From: Pseudorasbora parva
Taxonomy: Eukaryota > Chordata > Actinopteri > Cypriniformes > Gobionidae
Assembly: GCF_024679245.1 (NCBI RefSeq)
Contig: NC_090178.1
Coordinates: forward strand, 43,758,072 to 43,822,071
DNA length: 64,000 nt
Reading direction: 5' to 3'
Of this stretch, positions 1 to 10,975 are shown in pieces (position 1 is the stretch's first letter; each line of letters starts with the position of its first letter). Under the pieces are notes generated by a model. That model ran no database searches and had not been told where the DNA came from. It was given only the letters and a program-made list of their open reading frames with translations. A program made the translations under genes and the position numbers.

Positions 1-1968
1 CCGCTGTCGACCTGCCTCTTGTTCTGCGGCAGTAATCTTTTTCAGTTTTTCTTCAGCCTCCCTTCTTCTGTTTTCTTCTTCAAGGGCAAGCTTACGTAGC
101 TTCTCTGCTTCTTCCTCAGCTCGTAGTTTGCTTTGTTGTGTTTCCTCAGCAATATTCTTCAGCTTATTCAGTTCAAGCTCCAAATCAAGCTTGCCAGATG
201 AAGCCTTCTCAAAGTTAAGTTTCAAGATACGAATCTCCTCTTCAACTATTCTTTTCTGTTTCAGAGTTTCATCCACAATTGATTTCTGTCTTTCTAATTC
301 CATTTCAGAGGATTTCTTGAGCTGGTCGATCTTCTGCTCAATGTCTTGCTTGTGCTGGCTTGCTTGATTTTCAAGAGCCTTTCTTTGGTAAGTCTCAACC
401 TCAGCATTCCTTCTCAGGCGTTCATTTTCAGCCTCCTTTTCTTTAAGAGCTATCTCTGCTTCAGTTTTCAAGCGAGTGGCCTCATTAATGGCAGTAAGCT
501 TCTCTTTGAGAATTCTCTCTGCTTCTGCTCTCTGCCTTGCAGCTTCCTCCTCAGCCACTTGCCTCTGCCTCTTTGCCTCTTCAGCAATGGCACGGAGCTT
601 GCCTGCTTCGTCTGCAAGATCCCTCAGTTTAGCAGCTTCAGCTTCCAAGAGTTGTTTACTTTTTTCAGTGGTAGACATGCTATCCTTTTCAGCCTTAGAC
701 TTCAGCTGCAACAGTATGTCCATTTCACTTCTGACTTTGGAGAGCTCATCTTCAAGCTGCTTCCGTTGCTGCTCTGCAGCACTGACCTCGTTCTTGAGAC
801 GGTACAGTTCATCATCAAGCAGAGATCTCTGTTGCTCTGCATGATCAAAATCAGCTCTCAAGCGGATCAGCTCGTGCTCTGCTGAAAGCTTCTGTTGTGC
901 TGTGCTCTCCGCCAGCTTCCTCTGCCGCTCAAGTTCTTGCTCAGCCATGTCTTTCTGTTTCAGGGCAGACTCTTCAGCTTTGGCACGTTTTTTGGCCTCG
1001 CGTTCAGCGTCATCTTTCTGTTTCTCTGCCTCTTCCTGTGCAAGGGTCTTTTTATGGGCCTCTTCCTCTGCCTGGAGCCTTAGACGAAGGGCTTCATTGG
1101 CTTTTTGCCTCCACTTTTCAAGTTCTTTCTCAGCCTCCTCCCTTGCCTTGTCTGCCTCTTCCTGTTGCTTTTTGAGGCGTTCTGCCTCTTCCTGCAGTTG
1201 AATGACAGTCCCATGCTTTTCTCGGAGTGACTCCTCAAGTTTGGATGTCTTCTCGACGAAGGACATGCGCTTGCTCTGCAGCTCGGCAGTGGCACTTTTC
1301 TGAGCTACCTCTTGAGCGAGCTTGATTTGTCTGTCTTTCTCAATCTCAGCTTGCTTCATGTGTCTCTCTGCCTCCTCAGCCTGCATCTTGAGCTTCTCAA
1401 GATCTTCCAGGGCTTTTTGCTTCTGCCTGGCAGCCTCTTTCTCTGCTTCAGACTTCAGCTTTAACTCTTCCTCTGCCATTCGCTTCTTCTGGGTCTCATC
1501 ATTAACCTGCTTGCGAAGTTTCTCAGCCTCCTCCTGAGCAACTTTGCGAAGTCTCTCTGCCTCTGCAGCCTTGTCTCTAAGCTGTTTCACCTCGTCTTCT
1601 GCAGTGGACTTTTGCTTCAGTGTAGTTTCCAGCTGAAGTCTTATGATGCGGATCTCTTCCTCTATTTTAGTCCGGCTATGCAGAGCGTCCTCCACTTGTT
1701 GACTCTTTGATTTGATCTGTTGTTCTGAGAGGTTTTTGAGCTCATGCAGCTCCAGCTGGATGTTCTGCTTTTGCCTTTCAGCATCCACAGCAACAATCTC
1801 CCGTTTGCTAACCTCCTCTTGCATCATGAGTTTGAGCTCTTTTGCCTCTTTCTCCGCTTTAGCAATGGCCTTGGCATGAGCTTCAGCTAGCTGCTTCTGT
1901 TTCTCTAACTCTGCCTGCATTTCAGCCATTTTTTTCCTCTCTTCTGCTTTAAGTTTCTCAGCAGCTTT
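1..1968 (-). CDS. plec: plectin exon 31, coiled-coil rod (partial)
   Basis: A single open frame of 656 codons fills the exon and runs off the left edge. It is almost entirely Glu, Lys, Arg, Ala, Gln and Leu in heptad-like order, with typical plectin rod stretches such as EKWRQKANEALRLRLQAEEE and LKTEAEIALKEKEAENERLR. In plectin one very large exon encodes the rod, which forms a parallel coiled-coil dimer; splicing around it gives rodless variants in mammals. The acceptor is ..ACTAATACAG at 1969-1971. Residues 1372-2027. Confidence 0.96.
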
Positions 1969-3859
1969 CTGTATTAGTGGAAGTAAATGGTAAAGAAAAT
2001 TAGGATCAAGCATGACAGGGTGTTAAAAGATTTAGTTTACCCAAAAAAGAAAATGCTGTCATCATTTGTTAACTCTGTCTTTCCAAACCCGTTTGACTTT
2101 CTATTATATTATTATTCTATTATTTCTTTCTTCCGAGGAACAAAAAAAGCTGATATTTTATATCTTGGCCACTCTTTTCAACATAATGAGAACTGGAGAA
2201 GTCAAGCTCCAAAATTACAAAAAAAGCACCATGAAAGTATCATAAAAGTTGCCCATATGAGTTGAGCATTAAGTCTTCTAGAGCTATTTATGTATATCTT
2301 CAGAAAACTTGGAAAACAGCACAGAAGTTGTATGGACAACTGCATCATGCTTTTGAAGTTTAAAAACTTCAAAACCCATTCATTGTAATTGCATGGCAAA
2401 AAAGAATTATCCAAAAGTCTCATTTTTGTTCCATGGAAGCAAGAAAGACATTTGTGGTTTGGAATAACATGAGGATTGAGCAAAAGATGACAGAATTTTG
2501 CACTTTTTTCAGTGAACTAATTCTTTAAGTGTTATGGTTTTTGTTTAGCTCAAAGGAAGACAGGTTTAGATGCAAACATGACAAATGGGGTTAAGATAAA
2601 TGAATAGTCGAATATGATATAATTAATGTATGGAGACACGAAACATTGTTTTAAACCACTACACTCTCATGACATGCATGGGAGAAGCTTCTAAATGGTA
2701 GCACTCTGAAAACCTTTTACTGCATTCCAGTTAAACAAAGTGATGCAAAAAAAAAAAACTAATAATATGCAATCAATATGCTGTTGTTATAAACTAGATG
2801 ACTGGATGAAAACTAAACACACAGAGAATACAACTTTAAAGTGTGTTAACAAAAAAGCCTGACTTTATAAAGATATATCATCATTAATATAACTTAATTT
2901 GGTGGCCAGACCAAATAGTGAAGTGAACAATAGTGCAAGCAAGACCTCCACCGTTAGCAATGGATTGTAAGCTATAGGTGTTAAAAGCAATGATTCAGGC
3001 AGACAAGCAGGTCCAGATCCATATATAAAGAGGAGAGGATAGAATGAAAAAAAAAAAAACATTTCAAATTACTTTGTAAAAAAAAAGAAGGGCAGTAGGA
3101 ACCTGATTCTCAAAGAAAATTATTTACACTTACTCTTAGAGAATAGATATTTATGTACTATTTGAAAATATCTATAGCTAAGAGAATATAGCTTTGAGAA
3201 TCAGAAAACTACAATGAACTAAAGTACAAAACGTTTACAGAGAAAGGCTAAATCATATAAGTTTGATGGGAGGAAATATTCAGAACATTCATGAAGAGGG
3301 TTATTGGAACATGGGTATGAAATTACTAGAGCGTAGTGAAAAGTTTTACCTCTTTAGAGCCCAAAAAAGATCAAGCAATCATCAAGACAAAGCACTGGCA
3401 AGCAGTTAGGAGAAGCAAAGAAACCAAAGGTTAGGGTTTGAAAGACATACATTAGTGAGAGAAGAGAAAAGCATATAGAAAAGAGGGCCTCATACAACTT
3501 GGTTTCCCTAGTGTGTATCAGACAGTGTCTGATGTACAAATTTAACTATTCTGCTCTGTTAAAATATGTTGTGTTGGAGATATATAAATGTATCTGAAAT
3601 GAATCATAAGCTATTCTTACTTTTTGTTAAATAAATGTATAAATAATAAAAATTGTCGTTAAAAGGTAATGTGATTATTAATGCTTTTTACTACCTGTCA
3701 CTTACTTCTGTTTGTCACATACAGCTTTTTTTTCAAATGTTGAGTCACCCATACATTAAGTATATCTAGATGATTTTTTAAATGAGTGGTTGGTTGGGTT
3801 GGTTAATGTTAGTGTGTTGAGTTAGTCTGGTATGAATAGGGTCCCTTGGTGTCACGCAC
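1969..3859 (-). other. intron 30
   Basis: AT-rich intron of 1.9 kb between the last plakin-domain exon and the rod exon. I saw no coding stretch and no clear transposon end, only short A runs (for example 2747-2757 and 3048-3059). Confidence 0.7.
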
Positions 3860-3958
3860 CTCCTCGTCCTCCAAGCGTCGCTGCGAGTCTGTGATGAACT
3901 TAATGTACTGACTGGTCAGCGTCATCAGCTCACTATAGCGAGTTCTCAGAGTTACATA
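3860..3958 (-). CDS. plec: plectin exon 30
   Basis: 33 codons, phase 0 at both ends, containing LRTRYSELMTLTSQYIKFI, the conserved end of the plakin domain just before the rod. Donor GAG|GTGCGT, acceptor CATAG. Residues 1339-1371. Confidence 0.95.
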
Positions 3959-4142
3959 CTATGATGAAAAAGATGAAGCATTTTGATCACTCAGATGATA
4001 TCAGTAGGTAGGCTGTACCATTTTACAAAATAACATTGCACATTTAATATGATAAAACACCACAGTAGTCTATGCAAACATGAGTAATCAAATAATGCAA
4101 ATGTATAAATTAGAATGAACTGATCTATGAGCGTTTTCCAAC

Positions 4143-4247
4143 CTCTTGAATTATGTTATCAGAGGCAGACTCCATCTTGGTTTTCTTCAAAGGAGAAGTC
4201 AGAGGTTCTACTTGAGCTTTGTAGGCAACCAATTGTAGTTCATAATC
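4143..4247 (-). CDS. plec: plectin exon 29
   Basis: 35 codons starting DYELQLVAYKAQVEPLTSPL, a highly conserved plectin segment. The acceptor is strong (TTCTTCAG). The donor GAG|GTTGGA is weak, but both the reading frame and the join IIQE to YVTLRTRY fit plectin exactly. Residues 1304-1338. Confidence 0.95.
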
Positions 4248-4329
4248 CTGAAGAATCAAAAAGATTGTAGCACTCTTACAACAGAAACAAAAATCGATCA
4301 TTTTCAGCGTCATTATTCCATGTCATTCT

Positions 4330-4515
4330 AATATGCTGATTTGCCAATAAAGAAACATTTATTTGTATTATCAGTGTTGAAAACATAGTGCTGCTTCATA
4401 TTTTCTGTGAAAACCGTGACACAGAATGATGGAATGATTTCTGAAGGATCATGTGACACTGAAGACTGGAGTAATGATGCTGAACATTCAGCTTTGATCA
4501 CAGGAATTAATTCAA
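4330..4515. repeat. interspersed repeat fragment, family 1
   Basis: The stretch around GATTTCTGAAGGATCATGTG and ACTGAAGACTGGAGTAATGA recurs in this window at about 8200-8270, 58130-58200, 63420-63480 and 63880-63950, in both orientations. It is a very common fish DNA-transposon-derived repeat; I cannot name the family from sequence alone. Confidence 0.75.
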
Positions 4516-4618
4516 TTTCACAATAACAATGTTTTTACAGTATTTCAATAAATGCAGCCTTTGTAAGGATAAGACACTTCTTCTTTCACTTACACATGTC
4601 TCTATAACTCTTACTTAC

Positions 4619-4702
4619 CTTAATTGTATCAATGTAAGCTTTGGCATATTTCTGACACTCATCAACTTTCTCTTTGTTTTTCTCAATCTCTTCAAGCAGT
4701 TT
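4619..4702 (-). CDS. plec: plectin exon 28
   Basis: 28 codons, KLLEEIEKNKEKVDECQKYA.., the end of a plakin-domain spectrin repeat. Consensus donor GTAAGT and acceptor CTCACAG; phase 0 at both ends. Residues 1276-1303. Confidence 0.95.
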
Positions 4703-5591
4703 CTGTGAGGGGAAAAAGGGAGCATATTATACCTCTATCTTTTCAATAGGCTAACAAAAAGCTATTAAGAACTACATTTATTCATTACAATGTGCATCAG
4801 AGAACTAACGCACAGAAAATAATATTCCAGAAGCTTCTCTTCTGAGATTTTATTCTTATTCCATAATTCACACTCCTCAAACTTTGTTCAAATTTCAAGA
4901 TGCCACACTGTACATTTGTAAAACCTGCATTAAAGTGGTCATTTACATATTTATGAGGATAATAACACAGAGGTAAATGCTAAATTGCATGTGACCTATT
5001 TCAAAAACTGCTTGTCTATCTGTGGAAATTTCGACACTTAACTCTCTGAAACATACTGCAAAAATAATACTCTGTTCGTCACCTCGATTAACACATTTGA
5101 GCAACACTAGCCGTTGCTCACTTAGAGATTGAAACTAAACATAGTGGATGCTTATGATGTGACTGCAACTGTACAAAGTGTACAAAAACTGCACATAAAT
5201 ATCTCATTAATTGAGGCTGGTAATGATTGTTTTTGCAAGTATTCGGGTTTCGCCCCTAGAGGTCGTATCTCGATGATGCCGTGAATGGAATCATGGGAGT
5301 TGACATCTTCCCCTCCACAGGAGATGGAAACCAATCCGACGGGATTCAGGCAGAAATCACGCTTGTGGATTTTTGTTTTGTTTTATTAATGTTACTGTGG
5401 TATGAAGCAGGGCGATCGAGAGACTGGGACATTTTCCATTGCTGTTTTTATTATGCTTATATGCTGCAATCGCCTTTAAATGAGTGTGAAGCATTGCTTA
5501 ACCCAGTGTTAAATCTGGCTGTTACCCGAGGTTTATAGAGATGTTAACCAGTTTTAAAAACTCTTTGCAGAAAGCTTGTGTCATTCAGTTC

Positions 5592-6633
5592 CAGTGATGC
5601 CAGTAACTTAGTTACTTAGTAACACGTTACTCTAATCTGACTACTTTTTAAAGTAACGAGTAATCTAACGCATTACTATTTCTAAACCAGTAATCAGATT
5701 AAAGTAATTTATCCAAGTCCCTTTGAGTTACTATTGTAGTAGTAAAACTACTTGCGTCTCGGGGAGAGTATTTTTTCAATAAATAATTTTTTATTTTACC
5801 TTAAAGGTCCCGTTCTTCGCGATTCCATCTTTCAAACTTTAGTTAGTGTGAAATGTTGCTGTTAGAGCATAAATAATACCTGTAAAATGATAACGCTCAA
5901 AGTTCAATGTCAAGCGAGATATTTTATTTAACAGAAGTTCCCTTTCAAAGCCTACAGCGAACGGCCGGTTTGGACTACACCCCTGCACTTCCTGCAGGAA
6001 TGACGTCACTAGAACCGTTTGTTGACTAACCCTCCGCCCACAGGAACACGCAAAATAGGGGGCGTGGTCTTGTTGCTCTCCCAGTGCTATTAGTGCTTGC
6101 ATCTCCCCGTTATGGTAAGAGGCGGGACCTTTCTGGGCAAAGTGCACTAAGCTGCTGTCCAATCACAACACGGGAAGCGCTGACCCAATCAGAACTCGTT
6201 ACGTGTTTCTGAAGGAGGGACTTCATAGAACAAGGAAATCATCAGGCCGTTTTTAGGACAGAGGAAACAGCGCTGTACAGATAAGTCAATTGTGTGAACT
6301 CATGTTATATTGCACACTGTAAACATAATCAAAGCTTCAAAAACACGTAAGGAACGGGACCTTTAAAATGTCAGGAGATGCATTGTTGACGTTACCGTTA
6401 AAAATGCACTTCCAATAAAGTGAGTGTTGGCAAAAACGGATGTCATTATGTTGAGGCGGCAGGGGTGTTGTCGGCAACTGCTGAATGTAACTAATAAAGT
6501 AACTTGTAATCTTACTTAGTTACTTTTAAAATCAAGTAATCTGTAAAGTAACTAAATTACTTTCTAAAGGAGTAATAAGTAATCAGTAACTGTAAAAATA
6601 AGTAACTTTTTTAAAGTAACTGTGGCAACACTG
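5592..6633. mobile_element. hAT-like non-autonomous transposon, 8-bp target duplication
   Basis: The ends are related inverted repeats: CAGTGATGCC at the left and GGCAACACTG at the right, followed by runs of GTAACT-type sequence. The 8 bases outside the left end (TTCAGTTC, 5584-5591) match those outside the right end (TTCAGTAC, 6634-6641) at 7 of 8 positions, as expected for hAT-type insertion. The right copy overlaps the donor of plectin exon 27. A second, unrelated element lies inside. No transposase is visible. Confidence 0.75.
5801..6366. mobile_element. TTAA-flanked element nested in the hAT-like element
   Basis: The left end TTAAAGGTCCCGTTC and the right end GAACGGGACCTTTAA are exact inverted repeats with TTAA at both borders, as for piggyBac-type insertion. 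The interior is much more GC-rich than its surroundings, with no convincing coding frame. Confidence 0.7.
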
Positions 6634-6641
6634 TTCAGTAC

Positions 6642-6998
6642 CTTCTCCTGTGCCAGTTGCTCTTTTAGTGTCTTGCTGTCAGTTATAGGCACTGCCTGGA
6701 TCTTCTCCTGCCGCTGTTTGGCATCTGCGATCCAGCGGATGAGCCAGTCGTAGCTCTCCCTGTAGTAGCCCTGCTGCCGGCCAAGCTGCTCCAACTCGCG
6801 TTGACGCAGGTCGATCTGGGCGAAGACGGCGCGCCAGCGGTCCTGCAGGCTGCCCAGGAGCTGTCTGTAGTGGTCCAGCTCTGTGTCTCGTTCAGAGTAG
6901 ACCCGGGACATGCGCTGGCTGACTGATGTGGCCTTGGCCAGCTCACCATCCATATCGTCAAACACGGGCCGCTGGGTTTCTGCATCCACGCGCATTTT
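6642..6998 (-). CDS. plec: plectin exon 27
   Basis: 119 codons in phase 0, with FDDMDGELAKATSVSQRM, QIDLRQRELEQLGRQQGYY and SYDWLIRWIADAKQRQEKIQ, typical of the last spectrin repeats of the plakin domain. Acceptor TGTTCAG; donor AAG|GTACTG. Only eight intron bases separate this exon from the hAT-like element. Residues 1157-1275. Confidence 0.95.
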
Positions 6999-7124
6999 CT
7001 GAACATACAAGAACAAGTTGACTTAATCCCAAAATAAAATGTACGTAATACATACAGTATATGCTTTTGCACGAAAATAACCAACAAAATCCAGACATTT
7101 GCCATGTCAATCAATAGTCCACCA

Positions 7125-7375
7125 AAAAATCTAATTGCTGTCATCATTTACTCACCATCTTGTCTCTCCAAACACGTATTTTGAAGAATGTTGGTAACCA
7201 ACCAGTTTTGGTTCCCATTGACTGCCATTGTATTTTTTTTTCAGCAGGAACTGTTTGGGTACCAACATTCTTCAAAATACCTTCTTTCATGTTTCACAGA
7301 AAATCATACAGGTTTTTAGTATCATGAGGGTGGGTAAATATTGAAAGTATTTTCATTTTTGGCTGTACAGTTGTT
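7125..7375. repeat. small inverted-repeat element (MITE)
   Basis: ATTTTGAAGAATGTTGGTA at about 7178 is inverted as ACCAACATTCTTCAAAAT near 7261-7278, and TCATCATTTACTCACC on the left answers a GGTGGGTAAAT-type sequence on the right. The same type occurs at 44261-44499. Confidence 0.6.
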
Positions 7376-7976
7376 TTTTCCATGTTAAATACTTTCTCGT
7401 TTCCAGTTTAATATGTAGAGTCAGCTCCAAGTAATTTGAAAGGTGATTTTTCCAAAAAAGTATGACACTGTGGCTCTTCAAAACATAATCTTTTAGTTTG
7501 AGAATCAGCCCAACGCATGACTAAATGTCTGCCCAAACAAGGACAAATTGGGAAACCTGTTTGAACACAAACATTATTTTTGCTATTCAGTTTGGCGACA
7601 CAATTCACCAATATGGTCCACTAAACTTTGATGACACAACGTTAGCACAATTTACATGACAAAATTACTATTCTCAATCTGGGGCCTGCTAGGGAGCCTC
7701 AGCAAACATCAAAGGTGACTTAGAATAAGACAAAATAAGCATAAAATATAAAAATATATATTTATAAAATTTATAAAAATATAAAATATCTAAAACAAAA
7801 TTCGTATACATCTATAATGTTTTTAAACTAGGATTGGCGGTCCTTTAAAAAAAAGGTTGAGCACCACTGATCAGCATCAATGTCTATATTAAATAAATAG
7901 TTTTCACAAGATTCACCTAGTGTCATTCAAAACAGAGTGTCAGCGAGTGAACACTAAATATCCCATCCCATGTTAC

Positions 7977-8115
7977 CTTGAGCTCAGAACAGTAGTTCTC
8001 CACCTCCTGGACGTTTGTAGGAACCGTGTGGACCTCACGCAGGCGATTCTCATATTTCCTCACGACATCTTCTGCCCCTTGTGTGTTCCGGATCACAATG
8101 TCTATGGTCTTAAGT
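7977..8115 (-). CDS. plec: plectin exon 26
   Basis: 139 nt; the first base completes a split Lys codon (..YLEK|LKTID). It encodes LKTIDIVIRNTQGAEDVV and ends SELK. Donor AAG|GTAACA. The segment matches the plectin motif LKTISLVIRSTQGAEEVL that I recall. Residues about 1110-1156. Confidence 0.95.
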
Positions 8116-8399
8116 CTGCAGAGGAAAGAGTTGCCTTGATCTAATCGTATGCCTTCAAAAATGAGTAAATAAATAATAATACACTCTTCAGAAATCATTC
8201 TAATAAGCTGATTTGCTGTTCAAGAAACATTTCTTATCACCATCAATGTTGGAAATAGTTTTTGCATAGACTTCTTTTGAAAAATCAGAATTATTTTAAA
8301 TATTTGCCAGGTAGTGTACGCACTAATTCATTATGAATGAAAACCAGCATCCTTTGGACTAGTATTCTGAACAATGGATATGTTGTGCAGCGTCCTTAC

Positions 8400-8575
8400 T
8401 TCTCCAGGTACACTGAGGACAGGTTGTAGGTTTGGTCCATCTTCTGCAGGGTGACGTCCAGCTCTGAGCGCAGGACGGGTGTGCTGGACTGCTCCGAGGA
8501 GGCCAGGACCTCCTCAGCTTTTTGAGACACTTTATCCAGGTTCTTCTTAATACCTTCCAGCTCCACATGCACTTT
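8400..8575 (-). CDS. plec: plectin exon 25
   Basis: 176 nt starting KVHVELEGIKKNLDKV and ending LSSVYLEK, with TPVLRSELDVTLQKMDQTY in the middle. Donor GAA|GTAAGG in phase 2, acceptor AACAG. A plakin-domain spectrin repeat. Residues 1052-1109. Confidence 0.95.
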
Positions 8576-8856
8576 CTGTTCGAGCCAGAAAAAGAAACTC
8601 TCAATAGATCTGATCCATTTTTTAAACATGACAAAGAACATGGTCATATTTCACACCATAATCAAGATTTTTTTACATTGTAACATTATTTTCAAGAGAG
8701 AGACAAATAAATCATATTAGTATTAGTATTTGTTGTTCTGTCTTTAATTTATTTACGCTATGGTAATAAGAATGGCCTTTTAAAATAATAATAAATGAGC
8801 CAGAAAAGCTCTGGATGCATTACGATAAGAAGAAAATAAGACTGCCGTAGGCGTAC

Positions 8857-9014
8857 CTTCTGTTCTGCAGTCTTCTGAATGCAGTCTTTGAGCGGATCTT
8901 TACCCGCAGGTTGTCGGATACGGGCCACTGTGCGAGACTCGCACTCCTCGATCTGCAGGCGCAGGTTTTTGATTTGGGTGATGTACGACTTGCTTATGGA
9001 TTCATCCTGCTCAC
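8857..9014 (-). CDS. plec: plectin exon 24
   Basis: 158 nt; the first two bases complete a Gly codon, then EQDESISKSYITQIKNLRLQ and a tail CIQKTAEQK. Donor AAG|GTACGC, acceptor TTCACAG. Part of the plakin domain. Residues about 999-1051. Confidence 0.94.
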
Positions 9015-9407
9015 CTGTGAAGACAAGAGATTTGTTTTTACTCTTTTCTAAATAAACAACACTTTATTTCTCCCTTTATCTGTGCACTGCAGCCAACATT
9101 CATGTCACACACACATTCCGTCTGTGTTAGTGGTACAAATGTCATTCCCAAATCGAAAGAAAAGAAACTATACATAATACTATGCATAAAGAAGATGAAG
9201 CCTATTTCAGGGACTATTGCAGCCCATGAACATAAAATGTATTAATAACTAAATATAGCTGTATACATTTGTTTTGTATTTCATTCTACTGACAATAAGT
9301 AACTTTGCAACTACATGTCAACTTATTTTACTAACCTAAACCCTAACCTAACAGTCGACTAATATTCTAATGAATGTTGACATCCAGCTGCAAAGTTACT
9401 TACCCTT

Positions 9408-9668
9408 CCAAAACAAAATTATATTGCAGTATATGGGAAAATATCATGTAATACATTAGGCAATATATTCACATAAATGGGATTTAATATTTATATTCTC
9501 CAATATATTGCAATATATTGAAAGCGGCAATCATTTGTATATTTTGCAATATATTACAGGAATATATAATATATTGTATAATACCATCAATATATTATTC
9601 CACGTATTTACAATATATTATAATATATTTCAAGTAATATATTGGTAAATATATTTTCCTTTCGTAAG
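9408..9668. repeat. very AT-rich inverted-repeat segment
   Basis: Dense ATATATT sequence whose ends are roughly inverted (GGGAAAATATC at the left, ATATTTTCC at the right). It looks like a foldback or MITE relic within intron 23; no coding content. Confidence 0.45.
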
Positions 9669-10059
9669 GGTATAGTCATCAGAATGTCTAAAGGGACCAT
9701 CAAAATAAAGAAAGAAAAAAAACTTCCCAGATGTGTTTATGTGTGTTATATTATGGCTAATTAGCATGAAACGGTAAAAGCAAGATATAATATCTTATTT
9801 CTTTATGTGAAAGGCTCTTTACACTATGTGAAAATAGCAGTATTTTCTTTGCACTAAGTGTAAATAGTTGTTAGATGCTAATTATACTTAGTGCAAAGAG
9901 AGGCTATTGTATTATATTATTAAACAGTCTGCAGTAATAACAACGTATATTAAAACATATATTTCTTAAACGCATTAATGAATGCTGCCTTAGTGGAGTA
10001 TTACTTGTCCCATGTGCCTAAGTCCCCCCACACACCTACCTATAACCCAGATAAACACT

Positions 10060-10270
10060 TTAGGTAACACTTTATTTTAAGGTGATGTAGTTACAAGGTA
10101 CTACATGTACTTACTATAGTAATTACAGTAAACAATGCACAATTGCAAGTACCTAACCCTAAACCAAACCTTAACCCTAACCGTAACTCTATAGTGAGTA
10201 CATGTAGTTAATTAATACTCCTCATTACTTATTTGAGTAAGTACAATTTGACTATGTGTTACAATGCAAC
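10060..10270. repeat. interspersed repeat fragment (TAACACTTTATTTTA type)
   Basis: Begins GGTAACACTTTATTTTAAGG and contains ACATGTACTTACTATAGTA. Related stretches recur near 15420-15630, 23870-24190 and 24610-24730. It is a common fish DNA-transposon-derived repeat. Confidence 0.55.
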
Positions 10271-10791
10271 ACCTCTCTGATCTGATGTGCAAAAACGGTA
10301 CATGTATCAGCCACTTCCATCTGCACTTTTTTTAGGATTGCACTCTCACGCTAACTTGCCGTTTAGTAAATCTGTCCCTCTGTTTCTTTATTTCGATGTT
10401 CAGATACCCCCCCATATATCTAATTTACAAATATATGATCAATACAGAGTCAGAAATTCATCGTTTGATCATTATATGTTTTTCCTCTGTATATTGTGTT
10501 TCAATACATGCACACTCTGTAGAGATGCGCAGTTAGCTAAAGCACCAGAAAGAAACAATGACAAAAGCTGACACAACATGTTTTCACTTATAAAGCAGCT
10601 CATCCACGGTAACCAAACGTTGCTCATGACTGTGAGCAGGAGCACAAGACTCACCGCGTGCTTTGACAGCTGCTCCTGTAACGTGAATTTAACAGTTACC
10701 CAACATCCGTACACATATCACCCTCATTTTATCATGGTGTACATTGGGTCTTGTCAGGGGCTTTGTGTTTATTGCGTGGTGAAGCCTGTAC

Positions 10792-10975
10792 CTTTCTCCA
10801 GGGTGCTGAGCAGGTTGTCGAAATGCTGCGTGGTCTCCTTATAGTCCCTTTCGATCTGCATGTTGTCATTTGAGTCGAAAATCTTCGAGTCTTGGCTGTC
10901 TTTGAGAAAGTCCTGATAGTGCAGCTGAAGGTTCCTCAAAATCAGTGTGTACTCGTCTGACTTCATCGTCTTGAA
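10792..10975 (-). CDS. plec: plectin exon 23
   Basis: 184 nt, phase 0 to phase 1, starting FKTMKSDEYTLILRNLQLHY and containing DFLKDSQDS and HFDNLLSTLEKG. Acceptor CACTTCAG, donor AAAG|GTACAG. This is the plakin-domain spectrin repeat after the SH3-bearing region. Residues 938-998. Confidence 0.95.

Noticed and set aside
128..1537. Several plus-strand Ser/Leu/Cys-rich frames of 60-180 codons
   Set aside because: Antisense shadows of the Glu/Lys-rich rod exon; the minus frame is open for 656 codons and matches plectin.
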